From: Candidatus Cloacimonadota bacterium
GTDB taxonomy: Bacteria > Cloacimonadota > Cloacimonadia > Cloacimonadales > Cloacimonadaceae
Assembly (NCBI GenBank): GCA_020532085.1
Contig: JAJBAV010000019.1
Location: 1 to 49,551 of the forward strand
DNA: 49,551 nucleotides
Direction of reading: 5' to 3'
Part shown: positions 40,791-49,551 of the stretch, in pieces
Position numbering within the stretch: the first letter of the stretch is position 1
Layout: the number at the start of each line of letters is the position of its first letter
Notes under the pieces: generated by a model
Databases searched by the model: none
What the model was told of the DNA's origin: nothing
What the model saw: the letters and a program-made list of their open reading frames with translations, nothing else
Translations under genes and position numbers: made by a program

Positions 40791-42155
40791 ATGATCGAGA
40801 CCATGAAAGCGATGCTCGGCAAGGTTGAGGCCGATTACGCCGACCTGCGCTACGAGACCAAAAGGGTCCAGCGCGTGGTGCTGAGCAAAAAAGAGGTCCG
40901 GAGTTACGGATCGAACTCCGGCGACGGCTATGTGCTGCGGGTGCTGCGCCAGGGCGGTTTTGCCACCGTCTGTTTCACCAAGCCGGAGCAGGCGGAGGAG
41001 GCCATCCGCAAGGCCGTGGAAAACGCCGATATTCTTAGCGCGCATCAGCTGAAAAAGAAACAGCTGGCCCCGGCCCCGGTGATCCGGGAAAGCGTGAAAG
41101 CCACGCTGCGGGAGGACCCGCGCCATATCCCTCTGGAGGAAAAGCTGGCATTGGTGAAGCACTATTCCGAGCTGCTTTTCGCCCAGCCGGACATCGCCAA
41201 TGTTGAGCTGGAATACTACGATGTCCATCGCGACAAGTTTTTCATCAACAGCGAAGGCAGCGAGATCAACGAGGAACTGGTCACCACCAAACTGGGCGGC
41301 TCCATCATCAGCCAGGCTGGCGACCTCACCCAGACGGTGCGCATGGCTTTTGGCGGCAGCGACGGGTTTCAAAAAGTTCGCGACCGCGAGGATGAAGCCC
41401 TGCAGCGCGCAAAGATAGCCTCCGATCTGCTGAAGGCGGAGCCGGTGAAGGCCGGCACCTACAACATGGTGCTCAATCCCGGCATCGCGGGTGTCTTTAC
41501 CCATGAGGCTTTCGGCCACTTTTCCGAAGCCGACATCGTGCGCAACCTGCCGGCCATGCGGGCCAAGATGCAGTTGGGAACAAAGATCGGCACGGATATC
41601 CTGAACATCACCGACAACGCCACCCTGGCCAACCAACTGGGATATTACAAATATGACGATGAGGGCGTGGCTGTGCGCGAAGTGAAGCTGATGACCGCGG
41701 GCGTGCTTACTGGCAGGCTGCATGACCGGTTCACGGCAGCCGAAATGGGCGAGCCCATCTCCGGGCACGCCATCGCTGAGGATTTTCGCTACGCCCCGAT
41801 CGTGCGCATGGGAAACATCTTCATCGAACCAGGCGCTGCCAGCCTGGAAGAGCTGCTCGCCGCCCTCGGCGACGGGCTTTACATCTGCGACGCCATGGGC
41901 GGCCAGACCTCCGGCGAAAACTTCACTTTCGGCGCCAACCACGGCTACATCGTGAAGGGCGGCAAACTGGCCGGCATGATCCGCGACATCAACATCGTGG
42001 GCAACCTCTACCACACCCTGAACAGCGTGAAGCTGATCGGCAGCGACTTCGTGCTCAACGAATCAGGCGGCTGTGGCAAAGGCCAGACCAACATCCGCTC
42101 CTGCCTCGGCGGACCCAGCGTGCTGTTTGAAAATCTCACCGTAGGAGGCAAATGA
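40791..42155 (+). CDS. tldD: TldD-like metalloprotease subunit
   Basis: The 454-aa zinc-dependent protease subunit forms a heterodimer with TldE that digests unfolded peptides in the cytosol and, in some bacteria, matures peptide antibiotics. The zinc motif HEAFGH (238-243) is intact, followed by the family segments GYYKYDDEGV, GEPISGHAIAEDFRYAP and GGQTSGENFTFGA. AAGGAG lies 6 bases before the ATG. It sits between the regulator and tldE, with which it overlaps. Confidence 0.93.
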   Translation: MIETMKAMLGKVEADYADLRYETKRVQRVVLSKKEVRSYGSNSGDGYVLRVLRQGGFATVCFTKPEQAEEAIRKAVENADILSAHQLKKKQLAPAPVIRESVKATLREDPRHIPLEEKLALVKHYSELLFAQPDIANVELEYYDVHRDKFFINSEGSEINEELVTTKLGGSIISQAGDLTQTVRMAFGGSDGFQKVRDREDEALQRAKIASDLLKAEPVKAGTYNMVLNPGIAGVFTHEAFGHFSEADIVRNLPAMRAKMQLGTKIGTDILNITDNATLANQLGYYKYDDEGVAVREVKLMTAGVLTGRLHDRFTAAEMGEPISGHAIAEDFRYAPIVRMGNIFIEPGAASLEELLAALGDGLYICDAMGGQTSGENFTFGANHGYIVKGGKLAGMIRDINIVGNLYHTLNSVKLIGSDFVLNESGGCGKGQTNIRSCLGGPSVLFENLTVGGK

Positions 42156-43444
42156 TGGACAAGCTGCTCAAACTCGCGTCCCTGGCCGCCGATCAGGCCG
42201 AAGTCTATTATCAGGAAGAAACAGTGGACAGCCTCGCCTTCAGCGATGGTAAACTCGACAACTGCGACAGCGCCCTCAGTTCCGGCATCGCCCTGCGCGT
42301 GATCAAAAACGGCAAAATGGGCCTGGCCCACACCCGCAACTTACTCAACCGCGAAGCCCTGGTGAAGCAGGCCCTGCTGAGCGCGGAGAACGGCGTGGAA
42401 GTGGACTTCCTGTTCCCCCACACCCAGGACCCGCCCCGTCTCGAGCTTTACAGACCAAGCATCGAAACAATCAGCAAGGAGAACCTGATCGAGAAAGGCA
42501 ACCGGATCATCGACTACGTTCGCGCCCGGATCGAAGGCCAGATCAACGTCAGTTTCGGCTATGGGACCGGCAGCAGCGGGATCCTCAACAGCGCCGGCAC
42601 CGAACTGAGTGCCAGGTTCTCAGGATTTTCCACCCAGGCCATGCTGGTCTTTCCCGGCACCGGCAGCGGGCTCTTCACCTTTAAAACCGGGCGCGACCTG
42701 CTGGAACTGCAAGAGGCCGATCTGGACGAACTGATCGAACTCTTCCAGCTCAGCCAGAACGAGATCGTGCCGCCCACCAAGAAGTTGCCCGTGATCTTCA
42801 CCCCCATCTCGCTGTTCGCGCTGCTCTCCAGATTCAGCGCCGCGTCGTCACCGGTGAACATCTACAACCGGGTTTCGCCCCTCTGCGGCAAACTCGGCGA
42901 ACAGATCGTCTCCGAAAAACTCAGCCTCAACCGCGAACCTTTCGATCTGGAACTGGGATCTGCCGCTAGTTTTGACGACGAGGGCACTCCCACCCGCCGG
43001 CTCACGCTCATCGACCGCGGCGTCTTCAGCGCCTTTCCCACCGACCTGAATTACGCTGCCAAAATGAATCTGGAACCCAACGGCTGCGCGGTTCGCCAGT
43101 CTGTGGAATCACTCCCGATGGCCCATGCCGGCAATCTGGCGCTGGCCCCAGGCGATGCAAGCATGGCGGAGATGATCTCCGGCATCAAAGAGGGAATCCT
43201 GGTCCAGTTCCTGATGGGGGCGCATTCCGGCAACGTTCTCTACGGCGATTATTCCGTCGGCGTTTCCACCGGCTTCATGGTAGAAAACGGCCGCATCACA
43301 GGCCGGGTGAAGGATTGCCTGCTCTCCGGCAATGCCTATGAAACCCTCTCCAACGTGGAGGCAGTGGAAAACAAGGCCCTGAACCTCGGTTCTCACAAAC
43401 TCCCGTCCCTGCTCTGCAAGGACGTGAGCGTGGCGGGAAAATAA
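42152..43444 (+). CDS. pmbA: TldE/PmbA-like protease subunit
   Basis: The 430-aa partner of TldD lacks the HExxxH motif, as expected, and carries GTPTRRLTLIDRGVFSAFPTDL and the final GRITGRVKDCLLSGNAYETL seen in PmbA. The start overlaps the tldD stop in ATGATG, so either of two adjacent ATGs may be used. A terminator hairpin shared with the convergent gene follows at 43463. Peptide substrate is unknown, and no RiPP precursor was seen next to it. Confidence 0.92.
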   Translation: MMDKLLKLASLAADQAEVYYQEETVDSLAFSDGKLDNCDSALSSGIALRVIKNGKMGLAHTRNLLNREALVKQALLSAENGVEVDFLFPHTQDPPRLELYRPSIETISKENLIEKGNRIIDYVRARIEGQINVSFGYGTGSSGILNSAGTELSARFSGFSTQAMLVFPGTGSGLFTFKTGRDLLELQEADLDELIELFQLSQNEIVPPTKKLPVIFTPISLFALLSRFSAASSPVNIYNRVSPLCGKLGEQIVSEKLSLNREPFDLELGSAASFDDEGTPTRRLTLIDRGVFSAFPTDLNYAAKMNLEPNGCAVRQSVESLPMAHAGNLALAPGDASMAEMISGIKEGILVQFLMGAHSGNVLYGDYSVGVSTGFMVENGRITGRVKDCLLSGNAYETLSNVEAVENKALNLGSHKLPSLLCKDVSVAGK

Positions 43445-43462
43445 TGCTGTAACCTAATCTCT

Positions 43463-43489
43463 GAAGGGGTGCCATACCGGTGCCCCTTC
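43463..43489. terminator. Bidirectional terminator hairpin
   Basis: GAAGGGG...CCCCTTC with inner G-U pairs closes an 11-bp stem around ATACC. It lies between the convergent tldE and amidotransferase genes, and reaches the stop codon of the latter. Confidence 0.6.
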
Positions 43490-44178
43490 TATGTTTTGGC
43501 CAGTTCCGCCAGAAATTCGAACACCGGCCGGCCCACCGCGGGGTCAGCAATCCTCTCCGGATGCCACTGAATGCCCAAAACCATCTGTTCTGAGCTGTAT
43601 TCCAGCGCTTCCACCATCCCGTCCCCAGTCCGCGCAACTATTTCCAAACCCGCTCCCACGCGCTGGGGATCGACGGCCTGATGGTGATTCGAATTCACCA
43701 GTATCCTTTCTTTTCCAAAGATCCGGGGTAGCCAGCGTCCGCCCAGGATCTCCACCTGATGGTACTTTTCACCGTAATGGTCATCAAGTTCAGGGATGTG
43801 CTGGATCAAGCCCCCGCCAAAATGGACGTTGAGCAGCTGCATCCCGGCGCAGATGCCCAGCAGCGGTTTTTTCAGCTCCAGCGCGGTTTCCAGCAGGGCC
43901 AGATCGCCTTTCACGCGGCGTTCGTGGGCCTCCTCAGTTTGGGGATGGGGGTTTTCGCCATACAAAGCCGGCGGATAATCCATCCCGCCAATGATGATCA
44001 CCGCGCCCAGGGGCTCCAGATACTGGCGCAGCGCGACTTTATCGTCTGTGCAGGGCAGGGGGCAGGGCAGCGCCCCGGCGGCAACCACCGCGTCTATGTA
44101 CTTGTCGCGCACGTGAAACTGATGATAGCTGCCCAACTGCATATAGTTCATGCTCAGGCCGATCAGGGGTCGTGGCAT
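43489..44178 (-). CDS. Class I glutamine amidotransferase-like hydrolase (PuuD type)
   Basis: The 229-aa enzyme belongs to peptidase family C26. The nucleophile elbow GICAGMQ holds Cys110, and the His206/Glu208 pair is in GIQWHPER. The motif GGMDYPPALYGE is typical of gamma-glutamyl-GABA hydrolase-like proteins, which cut gamma-glutamyl bonds in polyamine or amino-acid catabolism. No puuA, puuB or puuC genes are near, so the substrate is open. GAGG precedes the ATG; TTGACA (44238-44233, minus) with TATGGG gives a possible promoter. Confidence 0.88.
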   Translation of the reverse strand: MPRPLIGLSMNYMQLGSYHQFHVRDKYIDAVVAAGALPCPLPCTDDKVALRQYLEPLGAVIIIGGMDYPPALYGENPHPQTEEAHERRVKGDLALLETALELKKPLLGICAGMQLLNVHFGGGLIQHIPELDDHYGEKYHQVEILGGRWLPRIFGKERILVNSNHHQAVDPQRVGAGLEIVARTGDGMVEALEYSSEQMVLGIQWHPERIADPAVGRPVFEFLAELAKT

Positions 44179-44436
44179 GGGATACCTCGCGTTCGTTGTT
44201 TGTCTCGCTCACCCATACTGCAGGGCCTAACCTGTCAAGCTGATTCTCGCCGAAAACACAATGTTTTGCCCTCTAAATCCTTAATCGCCCCGGTCAGGAC
44301 GGTAAGGGTTGATATCCATGGCCAGGCAGGATCATGCTGTCGAAAAGTCAGGCGAAGATGGATAAGTGGCTAACAAACTAAACTTTAGGGCGTTTTATCG
44401 GGAGATAATTTGCAGAAAACAAAAGAGGGGCCAAAC

Positions 44437-45884
<1,448 letters not shown>

Positions 45885-45888
<4 letters not shown>

Positions 45889-47030
45889 TTGAGGACGCGG
45901 CCGCCTTTTTTCGCGCTGTCGGTTTTCACGGCGGCCACCTCAGCCTTGATGGAGTTCAGGGAATCGTAAACTCCCTCAAGGTTGCCCAGCGCCGTGTCGT
46001 AGTCGCTGAGGGCCTGGTCCACCGAGCTGTCTATGGTCTCATCTGTCTTCAGACTGTCCAGGGGTGATTTATCGCCCGTGTTGCCAAATTCTTTGAGTAG
46101 GTCTATCCCCTGCTTCACGAAATCCTTGGCCTCCGGAGCCTTGCTGGCCAGCTCCAGTTCGTTCTCGCGCAGCTTCAATTCAACCTTGGCCTGGGTCAGT
46201 TGCATCTCCGCCTCGCTGATCCGGGCCAGATGCTCCGGCTGGCTCTGCAAATATTCGTAGCGAGAGTTGAAGTCCTTTTCCGTGATGCTGGTGCTGGCGG
46301 TGCGCAGGATCTTTCCGGCTTCGTTGCCGGTGGATGGCAGGGTCTGCGGTTCGCCCACCTTCACGTCCAGCAGGCAATAGGCCTGAAGCTGGGACATATC
46401 CTTGCCAAACACAGACGGAGCCTTGGCCAGCAGGTCCTCCAGCGTTTCCAGCTGGGACCGGCGTGAAGACATTTCGGGTTCTTCCACGGATTTGATGCTG
46501 TAGGTGTATTCTGTTTGGATGTTGAAGGTTTCGCCGCTGCCGGCGGAAATGTCGTCCCAGAAGAGAAAGTAAGCTCCGGTGAGCAGACCGGCCACGCCCA
46601 GTACGATGAGGCTGATCAGCAGCGCGGGCGGGAATTTTTTGGGTTTGGGCGCCTCCTGCTGATAGAAGACCGGGGCCGGACGGGGATAGGTGCCGGACGG
46701 GGTTCCGGAAAAGGCGGCAACAACTGAGTTCCAGTCCAGTTCAGCGATCCCGCCCAGGGAAACTCTGTCGCCGGGACGGACCAACGCGCTGGTAACCCTC
46801 TGTCCGTTCACCTGGATGCCGTTTAGCGAGTTCTGGTCTGTGATCCGGTACTGCGAGCCCTCGCGGGTGATCACGGCGTGCAGCCGCGAGATGCGTTCGT
46901 GGTTCACAACGATGTCGTTTCCAGCGTCACGGCCGATCCGCAGCTGCCGGGAAGGGTTGACAGGTTTGCCGCAGACAACGCAGAAGCTGCTGTCCGCCTC
47001 GATCTCCGCTCCGCAATTGATGCACTTCAT
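45885..47030 (-). CDS. Zinc ribbon - FHA - membrane protein
   Basis: The 381-aa protein starts with a zinc ribbon (Cys3, Cys6, Cys17, Cys20). An FHA domain (about 29-105) follows, whose phosphothreonine-binding residues appear as IGRDAGN (Arg34), RISRLHA (Ser48, Arg49, His51) and NSLNGIQVNG. One membrane helix (about 136-158) leads to an extracytoplasmic region with a long coiled coil (about 255-310). FHA domains recognise phosphorylated threonine, so it is the expected binding partner of the kinase encoded downstream; the phosphatase is encoded 26 bases upstream. Confidence 0.88.
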
Positions 47031-47056
47031 GGTTCTGATCTCTCCGTTTTGTGTGG

Positions 47057-48565
47057 TCAGGCTTTGTTCAGGCTGATGCCGTAGGGCCCCAGCAGGATGC
47101 GGCCGCGCAGGCGGGCAAAGCGTTCGGGTTTGTTGAAGAGTTGGTCGGCGTTGGCCGCGTCGTATTTTTTGTAGAGCTCGCGCGCGGCAGACCAGGTCTG
47201 GTCGTCCACCGGGGAAGTGCCGGAGGCGATGAATTTGCTTTCCCAGCCTTCTTTGGCCAGGTTGAATTTGCCGGAGGAGCGCAGCACGGCGATGGCCATC
47301 AAGGCGGTGATGTCTTCGGCTTTGAGGTTGGGCACATATTGATAAGCCAGCTTGGCATAGTCCAGATAGATGGTCTGGCCGGGAACGATGTAGATCACCT
47401 GGTTGGCTTCGGATTTGCCGATGAATTGGAGGTTTTTGGCCTGGGCGGTTTTATTGCTCATGGCGTTAAATGCTTCCAGATAGGGGTTTTGCGCCGCGTA
47501 AGGCCCCAGCCGGCTGGCGATGGTGGCTTCGTCCACCACCAGTTTGGGATCGATGGCCTTCTCAGGAGTCTCCTTGCCCTTGTTCTTCTGTTCCTCTTTG
47601 AGGCGTTTCTTTTCCTCTTTGGCCAGGCGTTTGGCCTCGGCCTTGGCCGCTTTCAGGGAATCGCGGGCCGCCGCCACTTCTGGAGAGGGCGGCACCTGGA
47701 TGGACCTGGCATACCAGAACACGGCGCCCAGAAACACCATCAATGTGGCAATCAGGGCCAGAGGCGGCAGGATCTTTTTCTTGCGCGGGACGGGAAGCTC
47801 CTCGCTGAGCGTGAAGGGCGAGCATTGCTGCACCTGCACGATCTGGATGGTGATGTTGTCGCTTCCGCCGCGGTCGTTGGCCATTTCCACCAGGTTCTGG
47901 CAGGCGATCTGGGGTTCCTCTTCCATCTGCTGCTGCAGTTCGCTGTCTTTCACATACTCCGTGAGGCCGTCCGAGCAGAGCAGGAAAACGTCATCCTGCT
48001 GAAGGATGTGAGGCCCGGAGATGTCCGGCGCGAAGCTGGTGTGGCCGATGGCCTTGGTGATGAAATTGCGGCGGGGATGGGTGGCGGCCTGTTCCTGCGT
48101 GATGATGCCGCTTTCCACCATCATCTGCACTTCGGAGTGGTCTTTGGTGAGCTGAATGATCGAGCCGCCGCGGCTGAGGTATATCCGGCTGTCACCGCAG
48201 TGGGCGATGTAATAGCTAACGCCGTGGATCAGCAGCAGCACCAGCGTGGTGCCCATGCCCGTGAGCTCCGGCTCCAGCTCCACCCGCTCGTTGATCTTTT
48301 GCTGGGCGAAATCTATGCCCTGGGCAATCACGGTCAGCTCTTCGCCGGGAATGTAATTGGTCTCGAAATATTTGCGGATGCTCTCCACGGCCAGGCGCGA
48401 CGCGACTTCGCCGCCCTCGTGGCCGCCCATGCCGTCACAGACCAGGAAAAGGTCGCCGAATTCGCCCTGAAAATGGCCAAAATAGTCTTCGTTCTTGGTG
48501 CGGGCCGGATTTCTGCCAATATCCGAGATGTTCGCGTTCCGAAGGCGGACGGTGTTCTTTTGCAT
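47057..48565 (-). CDS. PP2C-type protein phosphatase with membrane anchor
   Basis: The 502-aa Ser/Thr phosphatase has the PPM metal-binding motifs: KNEDYFG, CDGMGGHEGGE (Asp44), HCGDSRIYL and GGSDNITIQIV. The catalytic domain is about 1-245 and cytosolic. A membrane helix (about 265-287), a Lys/Glu-rich coiled segment (about 300-340) and a ~150-residue extracytoplasmic domain without known family follow. It should reverse phosphorylation by the kinase at the end of the operon. GGAGTG precedes the ATG at 48565. Confidence 0.92.
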   Translation of the reverse strand: MQKNTVRLRNANISDIGRNPARTKNEDYFGHFQGEFGDLFLVCDGMGGHEGGEVASRLAVESIRKYFETNYIPGEELTVIAQGIDFAQQKINERVELEPELTGMGTTLVLLLIHGVSYYIAHCGDSRIYLSRGGSIIQLTKDHSEVQMMVESGIITQEQAATHPRRNFITKAIGHTSFAPDISGPHILQQDDVFLLCSDGLTEYVKDSELQQQMEEEPQIACQNLVEMANDRGGSDNITIQIVQVQQCSPFTLSEELPVPRKKKILPPLALIATLMVFLGAVFWYARSIQVPPSPEVAAARDSLKAAKAEAKRLAKEEKKRLKEEQKNKGKETPEKAIDPKLVVDEATIASRLGPYAAQNPYLEAFNAMSNKTAQAKNLQFIGKSEANQVIYIVPGQTIYLDYAKLAYQYVPNLKAEDITALMAIAVLRSSGKFNLAKEGWESKFIASGTSPVDDQTWSAARELYKKYDAANADQLFNKPERFARLRGRILLGPYGISLNKA

Positions 48566-49551
48566 AAGTCACTCCCTGCGTATTCAATTCTCCATGCGGA
48601 GGGGTTTTTCCATGTCAATTCACACGGCCACACATTCCGCAATATGTCAAGTTTTTATTTTGGCCGGGCCAGTTCTGGCGGCCTGAGCCCGGTTTAGCAG
48701 GCAGGGCAGGCTGGATAACGGCCATGGAGAGTAAGTAAAAACTTCAATTTGGCTCATCGAAAACTTCAAATGGCCATATCCTGGCAATAATCTACCGGCA
48801 ACCATGAATTGCGCAAGGCATAGAGCGTTGCAATCAAAGCGTAATGTGAATACATCGTTATGGAGGGTTGTTTCCACGGGTTACGTCCAGGTGCTTTGAT
48901 AAACTCCCATAACTGAAGTCTGTGATAATCCCAACACCTCTGGAATGGTCTGATTTAGTCGATGTCCAAGCCCGAAGCGATATCATTTTAACTGGCTCTC
49001 TTTCAAATCGGGTGGGTAAAGCCCAGATGCGGAATACGATAGCGTGAGGGTGAAGTGGCCGGGGACCCTGCGAAGAAGCGAAACGGTGCCCTCTGGCCAT
49101 AAAGGCCATTTCCCGGGTCCCGGACGCGCCTCCCGCCTGATAGCCGCGTTTGATGCGATGATCAAGCGGGGAGCGTGGGAGGGGGATGGAAGCGAGCGCT
49201 CAAGGCGTGACTGACAGGACATAGAGGTGGGTAAGCATTTCTGTCGCCTCCAGGCTTTACCCACCCGGTTTGAAAAAGTGCCTTATAACTACGTACTAAA
49301 TACTGCAATATCACCAAATGTCCAAGTGAGCTAAGTTAGAGGTTTTGAATGACTCTTTGCATCGGTAAAAGAGCTCTCTGTTGAGTCCCAAATGTTGGTG
49401 TAAATTCCAACTCATTGTTTCTCCGGTTGTTTGAGGGCATCTGATATCCCTCGTTACTCACAATCTATGTAAGGCCAAGCGACCAATTGCATTGTTTTCA
49501 TCTTGTAGATCCAAGTCAAGTTCTTTTTCATAAATAATCTACCTTGCTGCG
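48566..49551. other. Gene-poor right end, lower GC
   Basis: Nearly 1 kb with no convincing gene. TTGACA boxes lie on the minus strand at about 48618-48646, likely serving the phosphatase operon. From about 48720 the sequence is noticeably richer in A and T than the rest of the window. A 34-aa frame on the minus strand (49415-49311) has GGAG in front but matches nothing I recognise. The 275-bp element below lies in the middle. Confidence 0.5.
49001..49275. mobile_element. 275-bp terminal-inverted-repeat element
   Basis: Ends 49001-49023 and 49253-49275 are inverted repeats over 23 bases with one mismatch (TTTCAAATCGGGTGGGTAAA...). The inside contains further inverted segments around CCCGGGTCCCGG and has no frame. 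A related end is found at 15263-15285, so it belongs to a dispersed family. Its GC content is much higher than its surroundings. Confidence 0.6.

Noticed and set aside
48858-49264. Frames of 80-93 residues in the last kilobase
   Set aside because: They cross the inverted-repeat element and its flanks, and show no family pattern.

Overview
The window is bacterial chromosome of roughly 60% GC with short gaps inside operons and ordinary Shine-Dalgarno sites. A secreted protein with a type IX (Por) C-terminal sorting domain, several lipoproteins, Hanks-type kinases with a PP2C phosphatase and FHA partner, and the large amount of palindromic intergenic DNA point to the FCB group. My best guess is a GC-rich member of Candidatus Cloacimonadota. 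The phylum is an inference; no rRNA or complete marker set is present.

Layout. Positions 1-780 hold palindromic and tandem repeats and a long leader for a solitary DUF3987-like NTPase (793-2148). Positions 2200-5400 have no credible genes: they are a dense mosaic of 44-bp palindromes, two copies of a 202-bp inverted-repeat element, a 422-bp inverted-repeat element with an AT-rich core and an 866-bp-offset segmental duplication. Positions 5509-12029 are minus strand: a lipoprotein with a clan CD (caspase/gingipain-like) His/Cys pair plus a small lipoprotein, then phnE-like permease - pyrimidine nucleoside phosphorylase - membrane Ser/Thr kinase. Positions 12009-16648 hold an NTF2-like membrane protein, an M14 carboxypeptidase lipoprotein, a sorting-domain secreted protein, a 70-aa protein and an MscS channel. 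Then come valS (16882-19530) and tRNA-Ala(CGC).

Positions 20339-31621 are one tightly overlapped glycan operon: a binding protein fused to an ABC permease, a second permease carrying a ~500-residue repeated extracytoplasmic insertion, GH38 alpha-mannosidase, GH20 hexosaminidase, GH130 mannoside phosphorylase and a secreted CBM9-like protein. The enzyme set fits import and cytosolic dismantling of N-glycan-type mannose/GlcNAc oligosaccharides. The operon is bracketed by two 71-bp palindromes that are exact reverse complements of each other; the left one lies just after the tRNA gene.

The right third holds an LppM-like dual-anchored lipoprotein, a 1086-aa cyclase-like/ATPase/TPR signalling protein, a pirin, a small operon ending in rsmD, a Sel1-repeat protein, a winged-helix regulator with tldD-tldE (a perfect 21-bp palindrome lies in its promoter), a class I glutamine amidotransferase-like hydrolase, and a PP2C-FHA-kinase signalling operon. 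The last kilobase has no clear gene and contains a 275-bp inverted-repeat element.
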